A stretch of 6,276 bases of DNA from JAKSCF01 sp028279945 (GTDB lineage: Bacteria; Bacillota; Clostridia; Peptostreptococcales; JAAYPU01), in contig JANQMT010000047.1 of the NCBI GenBank assembly GCA_028279945.1, positions 1 through 6,276 on the forward strand. The letters run 5' to 3'. Within the stretch, counting starts at the first letter, position 1. Each line of letters opens with the position of its first letter. The notes under the pieces were generated by a model. That model saw nothing but the letters and a program-made list of their open reading frames with translations. It had not been told where the DNA came from and did no database searches. This document shows positions 1 through 6,276 of this stretch, in pieces. The position numbers and the translations under genes were made by a program.

Positions 1-1589
1 GATGGTTGTCCATTGAACTTATAATCATTAACTAATTCTTTATTGAATATCACAAGTTCCCTAGCGTATGAAACCGGAACATACAATGCTTCCTGATGCA
101 ATGTTGTCAAAATGTAATCATAGATTTCTTGAATTTTTTCGCTATCAACCGTATTTGACAATTCTTTTATTTTCTTATCTATTTCCGGTTTCACAGCTAA
201 TCCTTGCTGCAATGGTTTGTTCCAGCCTGGAGTAGTCATAATATTGATAAATATCTGGGGATCATAGGGTATTCCCATTGTTTCTAATGCTGAGATTGTA
301 AAATCACCTTCAGCAGCCTTTCCAAACCAAGCCATACGTTCCAATTCGGTTACCCTGACATCAAATCCTATTTCTTTAAGTTCCCCGGTTAAAGCCAGCG
401 AAACATCCTCTTGTACACCTACACCCGATTTAAAAATTATTTCGGCTTCCAATCGCTGCCCTTCTTTTTCTCTGACCTCACTTTTGCCTGTTTCTAGCCA
501 CCCTGCTTGATCCAGCAGGTCTTTCGCCTTTTCAACATCATAATTGAAGGCTTCCAAAGCAACATCACAATAAGGCAGCTCGGGATTAAACAAGAAATCC
601 GCTCTTGTTTCGATCCCATAAAGTACATAGTCACATATTACCTGTCTGTCAATTGCATGTTGGATGGCAAGCCTAACATTCTTATCATCAAAAGGAGCTT
701 TTGTGGTATTAAGCATTATACCATTGGTTGTAACTTCAACTTCGGATACTTTAGATTCAAATTTACCATCGTTTAAGAATTCCGAAAAGGCATCATAAGT
801 AATGTTGTTTGCACCGACAATCATGTCTATTTCTCCGGATCTGAGGGCCAATACTCTTGACTCCATATCAGGTATTATTTTTACAACGAATTGTTCGACT
901 GCAGGTTGCTCACCCCAATAATTTTCATTTCTGACAAAGGTGTATTCCTGCCCCTTTACAAAACTATCCAGCATATATGGACCGGTTCCAAAAGTTTTAG
1001 AATCAGCTCCCTCTGAAAGGCCTTCTTCCGTATATGCATTAGGAGACATCATCCCATAAGGGCCTCCATTTGTTAATTCCTGTAATGCTCCGTAATAAGG
1101 ATTGGCTAGGACAAGCTTTACAGTGTAATTATCAATAACCTGCACTTCATCTAATGTTCTTAACACATTAAAAGCACTGACAAACATTTCCGGCCAAATT
1201 TTTGGAATCATATCAAAGTTCTTTTTTACGACCTCTGCATTAAAGTCTGCACCATCAGAAAACTTAACTCCCTTTTTCAGCTTGAATGTAATTTCATTTT
1301 CATTCACTTCCCACGATTCGGCCAAGCCGGGCGTAATAGTTCCTTTTTCATAATTGACTAAGGTTTCGTAAAAATTTGCAAGGTAAAATGTGGCTGCCAT
1401 TTCATTCGCAAGTGGAGTTATATTACTACTACCAATAAGGTCAGCGCTTTGGCACATAACTATTTTATTGATATCCTTTTCTGAGCTTTCGGCTCCGATT
1501 TCTGCAGCATCTCTGTCGGGTGTGCAGCCAACTGCCAATGATACAACTAGCAACATAACTACTAAAACAGTTGTTATTTTTTTTATCAT
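1..1589 (-). CDS. NikA-like family 5 solute-binding lipoprotein, 3' end cut by window edge
   Basis: This is an extracytoplasmic binding protein of the SBP family 5 (nickel/dipeptide/oligopeptide) class, which delivers a ligand to an ABC importer. The frame is open for 529 codons from ATG 1589 and runs off the window without a stop. Residues 1-21 form a lipoprotein signal peptide (MIKK, then a hydrophobic stretch, then LAVG) with Cys22 as the predicted lipidated residue, so it should be anchored outside the membrane. NikA-type landmarks appear in order: FYETLVNY (about residue 72), PGLAESW, KLKKGVKFSDG, YYGALQEL, GTGPY (about 202), RNENYWGEQPA (about 217), and near the end YDPQIF, QQGLA and LHQEALYVPVSY. 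The visible length is already near that of a full NikA precursor, so only a short tail should be missing. The start is supported by AAAGGA nine bases upstream. NikA-like ancestry is well supported, but key NikA ligand residues appear replaced (see findings), so nickel specificity is not claimed. It may belong to the transporter operon or begin its own unit. Confidence 0.9.
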   Translation of the reverse strand, partial: MIKKITTVLVVMLLVVSLAVGCTPDRDAAEIGAESSEKDINKIVMCQSADLIGSSNITPLANEMAATFYLANFYETLVNYEKGTITPGLAESWEVNENEITFKLKKGVKFSDGADFNAEVVKKNFDMIPKIWPEMFVSAFNVLRTLDEVQVIDNYTVKLVLANPYYGALQELTNGGPYGMMSPNAYTEEGLSEGADSKTFGTGPYMLDSFVKGQEYTFVRNENYWGEQPAVEQFVVKIIPDMESRVLALRSGEIDMIVGANNITYDAFSEFLNDGKFESKVSEVEVTTNGIMLNTTKAPFDDKNVRLAIQHAIDRQVICDYVLYGIETRADFLFNPELPYCDVALEAFNYDVEKAKDLLDQAGWLETGKSEVREKEGQRLEAEIIFKSGVGVQEDVSLALTGELKEIGFDVRVTELERMAWFGKAAEGDFTISALETMGIPYDPQIFINIMTTPGWNKPLQQGLAVKPEIDKKIKELSNTVDSEKIQEIYDYILTTLHQEALYVPVSYARELVIFNKELVNDYKFNGQP

Positions 1590-1693
1590 TTTCTTGTTTC
1601 CTTTCGGCTTCTAATATTTGAGTGATAAACAGGTACATAATACTATATCTAAATATATTTAACTCTTCTCAGGTCTTCCGTCTTTCTCTAAGA
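1590..1693 (-). other. 104-nt gap between half-transporter 2 and the binding-protein gene
   Basis: This AT-rich spacer holds the binding-protein gene's ribosome binding site and a 12-bp perfect palindrome, TAAATATATTTA, at 1650-1661. I see no GC-rich hairpin followed by a T-run on the minus strand, so read-through from the transporter genes is plausible. Weak promoter-like hexamers such as TATAGT occur just downstream of the palindrome, but no convincing -35 partner is present. I cannot decide from sequence whether the binding-protein gene has its own promoter. Confidence 0.5.
1599..1604 (-). promoter_or_regulatory. Ribosome binding site of the binding-protein gene
   Basis: AAAGGA on the minus strand lies nine bases before ATG 1589. 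It fixes the start that places the lipoprotein signal peptide at the N-terminus. It is weaker than the sites in front of the two transporter genes. Confidence 0.6.
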
Positions 1694-3442
1694 TTAAACT
1701 TTGGCTGTTCGTTCTATTTTCCAAGCTCTGCTTTTTTCCCGCTTGTTCCAAAGTGTTTTGTAGAGACCCTCTTTTTGCATCAAGTCTATATGTTTTCCTC
1801 TGTCGGTTATGTGTCCGTCCTCTATGACAAGAATAGTGTCTGCATTTTTAATGGTAGAGAGCTTATGAGCAATAACAATGATAGTTTTGTGGGCAATAAG
1901 CTCGCTAATAGCTTCCTGAATAAGGTTTTCATTGTCAGGATCAACGCTGGCCGTTGCCTCATCCAACAGAATAATTGGCGCATCCTTTAAGATAGCTCTG
2001 GCAATAGAAATCCGTTGTTTCTCTCCTCCCGAAAGTGAAGCTCCCCCTTCACCAATTATGGTGTCAAAACCCTCGTCGTACTCCATAATAAAATCATAGC
2101 ATCTGGCCTTTTTAGCCGCATTAATCACTGCTTCGTTCGTAGCGTTTTTGTTTCCGAAAGCAATATTATTGTAAATGCTGTCGTTGAAGAGATATACATT
2201 TTGAAATACCATGCTGATATTTTCCATGAGGCTTACAAAAGATATATCTTTAATATTTTTTCCGCCGATACGTATTTCGCCTTTATTCACATCCCAAAAA
2301 CGCGCGATAAGATTGGTAATAGTCGTTTTTCCGCACCCGCTCTTTCCGACCAGAGCTGTCAGACTTTTTTCTTTCGCAATAAAGCTCATATTGTGAAGAA
2401 TCTCTTTTTTGTCATAGGAAAAGGAAACTTGAGAAAATTCGATATCGAAGCTTTCTATCTTTGACAGAGTTCCTTCATCACGGATTTTTTCAGTAATCAT
2501 TGCCTTTTCATACCGGTTAAGCGCAGCTTCCATCAGACGAATATCAGCAGTCACGGAAGACAACACGTTTATAGGCTTAAAAATTTCAAAGGCCATGATT
2601 GAAAACATGAGCAAATATGCCAGATAATCATAGTTTGTTAAGACCGCATTAGCGTATAAATATATGATTACACCAATTGCGATTACTGTTATAATTTCGA
2701 TATACATAAGAGGGATCGTGAAATTATTTGCATACCTGATTTGAGCATTTTTAAAATCCTTAAATTGATTTATTATTTTTTTGTGCCGGTTTCCTGTCAA
2801 GCTAAATGCTTTGATCACTTCCATTCCTTTTACGTATTCAACAATACCACCTACAACATGTTGCTGTGTTTCCTGAGATTCTTCAGAACATTTTTTGGCA
2901 ATTTTTTGTATATTTCTAAAGAGAAAAGCACATGGAATGTAGGTAATCATGGTTATAATGGCCACAGGCGTACTGATAAAGAATAGCATAATTAAAATAA
3001 TCGCCGATCCAAAAAGAGTGGATACCAGATCACCCAGTTTTACAGCGCCAAATTCTTCAATATATTTTATGTCCGAGGTCACCACCGCCGTTAAATCACC
3101 GATATTACCGTCTGTAAAATAGCCCATTGCAAAACGTTTTATGCGATTTGCCAGCTTTAATCGTTCTTCTCCGAAAATTTCATAGGCGGGCACAGAAAGA
3201 TATATTCTTCCAATATAGTTAAATATACAGCCTAGAATTAAATCACCGGCCAATACTGCTGAAAGAATATAGATATCATTTATGGTTAAACTCTTATCAA
3301 TAATTTTAGTAAGTGCAAATAAAATCAGTATAAAAGGAATTCTTGTAGTTATCCCCTCTAATATTCTGGCAATCATTCCTATTATAATTTTCTTTTTTCT
3401 TGTTCCGGATAATCGAATAATTCTGTATAAGATATTGATCAT
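1694..3442 (-). CDS. ABC half-transporter 2 (fused TMD-NBD, exporter fold; YbtP/YbtQ-like)
   Basis: This 582-residue inner-membrane protein has an N-terminal membrane domain (about six helices within residues 18-292) and a C-terminal ATPase. The nucleotide-binding parts are intact: A-loop Tyr343, Walker A GKSGCGKTT 366-374, Q-loop Gln414, signature LSGGE 470-474, Walker B IILLDE 490-495 with catalytic Glu495, D-loop SVD and H-loop His526. It most likely pairs with the adjacent upstream half-transporter as a heterodimer. Its length and layout fit MdlB/YbtP/YbtQ-type proteins, which lack an accessory N-terminal domain. An in-frame upstream ATG at 3478 would add 12 residues, but it lies inside the previous gene. 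ATG 3442 has GGAGG six bases upstream and starts one base after the previous stop, so I chose it. With the AraC neighbour and a DtxR-like operator, import of a ferric or other metal siderophore is the favoured role. Drug or peptide export is the alternative and cannot be excluded by motif. Confidence 0.9.
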   Translation of the reverse strand: MINILYRIIRLSGTRKKKIIIGMIARILEGITTRIPFILILFALTKIIDKSLTINDIYILSAVLAGDLILGCIFNYIGRIYLSVPAYEIFGEERLKLANRIKRFAMGYFTDGNIGDLTAVVTSDIKYIEEFGAVKLGDLVSTLFGSAIILIMLFFISTPVAIITMITYIPCAFLFRNIQKIAKKCSEESQETQQHVVGGIVEYVKGMEVIKAFSLTGNRHKKIINQFKDFKNAQIRYANNFTIPLMYIEIITVIAIGVIIYLYANAVLTNYDYLAYLLMFSIMAFEIFKPINVLSSVTADIRLMEAALNRYEKAMITEKIRDEGTLSKIESFDIEFSQVSFSYDKKEILHNMSFIAKEKSLTALVGKSGCGKTTITNLIARFWDVNKGEIRIGGKNIKDISFVSLMENISMVFQNVYLFNDSIYNNIAFGNKNATNEAVINAAKKARCYDFIMEYDEGFDTIIGEGGASLSGGEKQRISIARAILKDAPIILLDEATASVDPDNENLIQEAISELIAHKTIIVIAHKLSTIKNADTILVIEDGHITDRGKHIDLMQKEGLYKTLWNKREKSRAWKIERTAKV

Positions 3443-3443
3443 A

Positions 3444-5171
3444 TTACACCTCCAGCTCCCAATTGTAAGATTTCTCATTGGCTGACCACAATTGCTGATA
3501 GAGATCTGAACACCTCATTAAATCATCGTGTGAACCCTTTTCAATAATTCTTCCTTTATTGATCACCATAATGGTATCTGCATTCATTATGCTTCTTAGC
3601 CTGTGGGCAATAACAATTACAGTTTTTTCTTTCATCAGCCTGTTTATGGCATCTTGAATCAGATCTTCGTTTTCAGCATCGGAGTGCGCCATGGCTTCAT
3701 CTAACACAATGATTGGTGAGTCTTTAAGAATAGCCCTGGCAATGGCAATTCGCTGCCTTTCTCCACCAGAAAGTTTCCCTCCGCTGCTGCCTACCACTGT
3801 TTGATAGCCATTTTCCAACCCCATGATAAAATCGTGAGCGGATGCCATTTTAGCAGCCTGCATAATCTCTTCATCCGTAGCGTTTTGCCTACCTTTGCGG
3901 ATATTTTCTATAATGGGATCATCGAAAAGAAAACTATCCTGAGACACAAAGCTGATCATTTCCATCAATGCTTCCTGAGTGTAACCTGTGATGTTTTCTC
4001 CTCCGATTTTTATTTCTCCCCTATCGATATCATAATAGTGAACTAACAGCTTTGCCAGTGTGCTTTTCCCTCCTCCTGATGGCCCAACGATAGCAGTCAT
4101 CGTACTTTCTTTAATCGAGAACGACACATCATTGATGACCGTTTTTTCTTCATATGAAAAAGAAACTTTATCAAATTCTATATGATAGCTTTTTGGTTTA
4201 TCTGTCTTGCTTCCGGTTTTCAGCTCCGCTTGAAAGAAGACATTTTCCAGCTCACTTATGGCGTAGTTCAACCGTGGAAAGAAAGGAATAAATAGCAAAG
4301 CCCTATTAAATGGAACACCGATACCCATAGTTATCATCAAGGTAAAAATAAGCGTTTGCAGTGAAAGCATTCCTTGAAAGTACATATATAACCCTACAGG
4401 TAGCGTTAAAATGATAGTACACGGTAAAACGATAGTTACAATTGCCATACCTTTACAGGATGAAAGTGTCCAGTCTGTTGAATATTTTATATAGTTTTTC
4501 ACACTGTTTTCGTATTTTTCAAAAGAAGAATCCGTTTGGCCAAATATTTTAATAACTTCCATTCCAGAAATATACTCAATAATATTATTGTTTAACCTGT
4601 TCTGAGCTGAAAAATACTTAGGCATTTTCTTGACCCCAGTTTTAAGCATCAACATCATTGGAATAATGCCAAAAGGAATAGAGGCCATGGACAGTAACCC
4701 CATTCTCCAATCTTTGATAAAAACAATCAGTAGAACAAAGATAGGTACAACTATATTGGGAATCATCTCTGGAATAATATGAGCTAAAGGGATCTCCATG
4801 CTTTCAATATCTTCCACAATCTTTTTTTTGTAATACCCGGTTCCGTTATTTTGGATAATCCCGAGAGGCAATCTCGATAATTTATCACAAAAGGTTTTTC
4901 GCATATCAAAAAGCGTATTGTAGGCGGCTTTATGAGATAGCCGCATCCCAATGTTTTGAGTTACGGCTTTGATGATTAGAAATGTGATAATACCGGCAGA
5001 CGCCGTCAGCACAAACCAGGACGATACAGTATTTTTAATGATAAAGCGCTGTATCAAGTTGTTGGTAATAAAATACGGGATAATGCCGGAGATAACACCG
5101 ATAAAAACAAAAAACAGTGCCAGATAAATAGTGTTTCTGTTCTCTTTAGCGTACTTTAAAATTTTTCCCAT
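3444..5171 (-). CDS. ABC half-transporter 1 (fused TMD-NBD, exporter fold; YbtP/YbtQ-like)
   Basis: This 575-residue inner-membrane half-transporter has about six membrane helices (roughly residues 15-37, 52-70, 134-152, 158-176, 242-266 and 270-290) followed by an ATPase domain. Visible motifs are A-loop Tyr340, Walker A GPSGGGKST 363-371, Q-loop Gln411, signature LSGGE 467-471, Walker B IIVLDE 487-492 with catalytic Glu492, and H-loop His523. The D-loop reads AHSD (495-498) rather than the usual SALD, but Asp498 is kept. Both this protein and its partner have a Glu after Walker B, so neither site looks dead. ATG 5171 is preceded by AAGGAGG with five bases between. It is the first gene after the regulatory region and is followed after one base by half-transporter 2, which implies a heterodimer. 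The order AraC regulator then two fused half-transporters matches siderophore-uptake loci such as ybtA-ybtP-ybtQ. The substrate is inferred from context only. Confidence 0.9.
   Translation of the reverse strand: MGKILKYAKENRNTIYLALFFVFIGVISGIIPYFITNNLIQRFIIKNTVSSWFVLTASAGIITFLIIKAVTQNIGMRLSHKAAYNTLFDMRKTFCDKLSRLPLGIIQNNGTGYYKKKIVEDIESMEIPLAHIIPEMIPNIVVPIFVLLIVFIKDWRMGLLSMASIPFGIIPMMLMLKTGVKKMPKYFSAQNRLNNNIIEYISGMEVIKIFGQTDSSFEKYENSVKNYIKYSTDWTLSSCKGMAIVTIVLPCTIILTLPVGLYMYFQGMLSLQTLIFTLMITMGIGVPFNRALLFIPFFPRLNYAISELENVFFQAELKTGSKTDKPKSYHIEFDKVSFSYEEKTVINDVSFSIKESTMTAIVGPSGGGKSTLAKLLVHYYDIDRGEIKIGGENITGYTQEALMEMISFVSQDSFLFDDPIIENIRKGRQNATDEEIMQAAKMASAHDFIMGLENGYQTVVGSSGGKLSGGERQRIAIARAILKDSPIIVLDEAMAHSDAENEDLIQDAINRLMKEKTVIVIAHRLRSIMNADTIMVINKGRIIEKGSHDDLMRCSDLYQQLWSANEKSYNWELEV
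3447..3453 (-). promoter_or_regulatory. Ribosome binding site that decides the start of half-transporter 2
   Basis: GGAGGTG on the minus strand lies within the last codons of half-transporter 1, with its GGAGG core six bases before ATG 3442. The upstream stop (TAA, 3446-3444) falls between this site and the start, so the terminating ribosome can re-initiate directly. This favours the 582-residue product and roughly equal synthesis of both subunits. Confidence 0.8.
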
Positions 5172-5176
5172 TTTTT

Positions 5177-5183
5177 CCTCCTT
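5177..5183 (-). promoter_or_regulatory. Strong ribosome binding site of half-transporter 1
   Basis: AAGGAGG on the minus strand lies five bases before ATG 5171. It is a near-perfect Shine-Dalgarno sequence of the Firmicutes type and confirms the start codon. Confidence 0.85.
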
Positions 5184-5193
5184 AACAAAACGA

Positions 5194-5221
5194 ATAGAAG
5201 TTAGTCTTACCTAACTTCTAT
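5194..5221 (-). promoter_or_regulatory. Candidate DtxR/IdeR-type metal-repressor operator (11-bp perfect inverted repeat)
   Basis: Two perfect 11-bp arms, ATAGAAGTTAG (5194-5204) and CTAACTTCTAT (5211-5221), flank a 6-nt centre. Read on the minus strand from 5214 to 5196, the core TTAGGTAAGACTAAC plus the next four bases matches the 19-bp DtxR/IdeR consensus as I recall it (TTAGGTTAGCCTAACCTAA) at 14 positions. The site covers the end of a likely -10 element and sits just before the transporter pair, where a bound repressor would block transcription. The related Mn-sensing MntR/SirR proteins bind similar palindromes, so the metal could be iron or manganese. It is unlikely to be a terminator because the stem is AT-rich and no run of T follows on the minus strand. 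Confidence 0.6.
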
Positions 5222-5260
5222 ACAGTTTATCTACTTTTTATCAACTTGTATACGTCTATC
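5213..5260 (-). repeat. Imperfect direct repeat, candidate AraC-regulator binding sites
   Basis: On the plus strand AACTTCTATAC (5213-5223) and AACTTGTATAC (5243-5253) match at 10 of 11 positions. The similarity continues outwards, with AGTTTATC after the first copy and GTCTATC after the second, allowing one inserted base. The copies are 30 bp apart, close to three helical turns, and lie on the same face of the DNA. The distal copy touches the predicted -35 box and the proximal copy overlaps the -10 box and the palindrome. AraC-family activators commonly bind direct repeats beside the -35, so these could be the operators of the neighbouring regulator. Confidence 0.4.
5217..5244 (-). promoter_or_regulatory. 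Predicted sigma-A-type promoter for the transporter operon
   Basis: On the minus strand TTGATA (5244-5239) is followed after 16 bases by TATAGA (5222-5217). These resemble the -35 TTGACA and -10 TATAAT boxes at five and four of six positions. Transcription would start near 5210, inside the palindrome, leaving a short leader before ATG 5171. The slightly short spacer and imperfect -10 fit a promoter that needs an activator. Other AT-rich hexamers are nearby, so the assignment is tentative. Confidence 0.45.
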
Positions 5261-5298
5261 AAATCAATAAGATATCCTATTCGGACAAAGCTTGAGAA

Positions 5299-6264
5299 TT
5301 AATTACGAAAATATGAGGGGAGAAAACTGTATTTTTTCTTAAAAGCTTGTGTGAATTTGCTGGCGGAAGAAAAGCCTGTTTGCAGTGCAATTTCTGATAT
5401 TTTCATGTCTGTTTTTTCGACCAATAGCTCCTTTGCTTTTTTCAATCTTTGAGATAAATGATATTGATAGATGGTACTGCCATATAGCTCTTTAAAGATT
5501 TCCTTCGCGTAGGTTTGACTGATGGCAAATTTTTTAGCCAATTCTGGAATAGTATAGTACCGATCCAAATTTGTATCCAAAAAATCCTTTATTTCAGTTA
5601 CCTGAGAAATAAAACGCTTATCATACTTTTTTTTTGAATCACATAGATGGTTTCTATAATTGCTTGTGGCATAATAAATAAGCTCCAAAGCCTTTGTTTT
5701 AATTAAAAATCGATTATCCTCCTGTAGTACAAGCCATAAATCGGAGAAAGCTTTTTCGATCTGTTCGTCCTTTTTGTATACCAGTATCTGCCGAATCCGT
5801 TCATCATTAATATATTCTTCTAAGGCAGCTAAGGCAGCGCTGTCAAAGAGATTTTGGGACATGGAATGAATTAACTCGTCATAATAAAAATAGAGACCTA
5901 AAGAGAGAATTTTTTTTCCGAAGTGTTTACGCTCAACAACTCTGTCCTGACTATCCCCCGAAAAATTAACAATATCCCCCTTGTCAATTACTATGGCCTT
6001 TCTGTTTTTAACATTAATAAAAAATTTCCCCTCAAACATCTTAAAAAAGATACCACCCTTACTGTGAAATGCTTGGGATGCTTCCAACTTATTATTTAAT
6101 ATAATGTAGTCCGTCAAAATAACGTACAACCCATTAACCACTTTATACAACACAATTTTGCCCTTACCAAACTCAGGATTAACTTTATACTCCAACATAT
6201 CCTTTTCCTGCTCATCTAATTTTGATATAACAGAAAAATGATATTCGTTATTTAGCTTGTTCAT
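5299..6264 (-). CDS. AraC-family transcriptional regulator (YbtA/PchR-like context)
   Basis: This 321-residue protein has an N-terminal ligand-sensing region (about 1-210, with no recognised motif but β-strand-rich stretches around 35-120) and a C-terminal AraC/XylS DNA-binding domain (about 220-321). The two helix-turn-helix units are near 238-260 (IPELAKKFAISQTYAKEIF) and 288-312 (ISEIALQTGFSSASKFTQAF), and it ends with the typical PSYFR. The GFSSASKF block is the family's conserved second-helix signature. Its size equals that of siderophore-sensing regulators such as YbtA and PchR, and it lies directly upstream of two fused ABC half-transporters, so it probably activates them when their ligand is present. 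This is inferred from context. The start is uncertain: no ribosome binding site appears in the 12 visible bases before ATG 6264, and the frame stays open to the window edge. A run of nine A (minus strand, 5635-5627) in the linker is a spot prone to slippage or sequencing indels. Confidence 0.88.
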   Translation of the reverse strand: MNKLNNEYHFSVISKLDEQEKDMLEYKVNPEFGKGKIVLYKVVNGLYVILTDYIILNNKLEASQAFHSKGGIFFKMFEGKFFINVKNRKAIVIDKGDIVNFSGDSQDRVVERKHFGKKILSLGLYFYYDELIHSMSQNLFDSAALAALEEYINDERIRQILVYKKDEQIEKAFSDLWLVLQEDNRFLIKTKALELIYYATSNYRNHLCDSKKKYDKRFISQVTEIKDFLDTNLDRYYTIPELAKKFAISQTYAKEIFKELYGSTIYQYHLSQRLKKAKELLVEKTDMKISEIALQTGFSSASKFTQAFKKKYSFLPSYFRN

Positions 6265-6276
6265 TTTATTGATACG

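Noticed and set aside
1..1589. Naming the binding protein nikA and calling it a nickel transporter
   Set aside because: The fold-level motifs match, but the nickel-complex contact residues do not appear to be conserved and no Nik permease genes are visible.
1650..1661. Palindrome TAAATATATTTA as an operator
   Set aside because: A 12-bp palindrome made only of A and T is expected by chance in such AT-rich intergenic DNA, and it matches no operator family I recognise.
1622..1990. Plus-strand open frame of 122 codons
   Set aside because: It lies mostly antisense to the conserved ATPase domain of half-transporter 2. Its protein has no recognisable motif and no good ribosome binding site. The other plus-strand frames (for example 507-776, 1390-1614, 2201-2464, 2741-2986, 3282-3485 and 3801-4046) are likewise antisense shadows of clear minus-strand genes.
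3443..3478. Start of half-transporter 2 at ATG 3478 (594 residues)
   Set aside because: This would overlap the upstream gene by 35 bases without a fitting ribosome binding site, while ATG 3442 has GGAGG at ideal spacing and begins with a typical half-transporter N-terminus.
5194..5221. Reading the 11-bp inverted repeat as a rho-independent terminator of the AraC gene
   Set aside because: The stem is AT-rich, no uninterrupted T-run follows it on the minus strand, it lies about 80 bases past the AraC stop, and it matches a DtxR-type operator while overlapping promoter elements.
1..6276. tRNA or rRNA genes, CRISPR arrays, insertion sequences, riboswitches
   Set aside because: Nothing in the window shows cloverleaf-like genes, regularly spaced repeats, transposase motifs with terminal repeats or a recognisable aptamer. 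Nearly all of the sequence is accounted for by four protein genes with short spacers.

Overview
The window looks like a piece of a low-GC Gram-positive chromosome, most likely from the Clostridia. The evidence is AT-rich DNA, strong AAGGAGG-type ribosome binding sites, a lipoprotein signal peptide on the binding protein, and an operator-like palindrome of the Gram-positive DtxR/IdeR type. The species cannot be named from the sequence.

All genes lie on the minus strand and are read from high to low coordinates. An AraC-family regulator (6264-5299) comes first. A 127-nt intergenic region with a dense cluster of regulatory signals follows. Next come two exporter-fold ABC half-transporters, each a membrane domain fused to an ATPase (5171-3444 and 3442-1694), separated by one base and probably translationally coupled. 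After a 104-nt gap comes a NikA-like family 5 solute-binding lipoprotein (1589 to beyond position 1); its C-terminal end is cut off by the window edge, and any partner permeases would lie outside.

The best overall reading is an iron- or metal-responsive metallophore-handling locus. An AraC regulator beside two fused TMD-NBD half-transporters resembles the YbtA/YbtP/YbtQ arrangement of the yersiniabactin system, where such a pair imports ferric siderophore even though it has the fold of exporters. The palindrome in front of the transporter pair matches the DtxR/IdeR consensus at 14 of 19 positions and overlaps a plausible -10 element. An imperfect direct repeat, with copies about 30 bp apart, overlaps the promoter and could be the AraC operator. 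This suggests repression by metal plus activation by a ligand-bound AraC protein. The NikA-like lipoprotein could capture a metal complex outside the cell. However, by an alignment made from memory, it lacks residues that contact the nickel complex in E. coli NikA, so its ligand is probably different. The substrate and transport direction are inferences, not observations.
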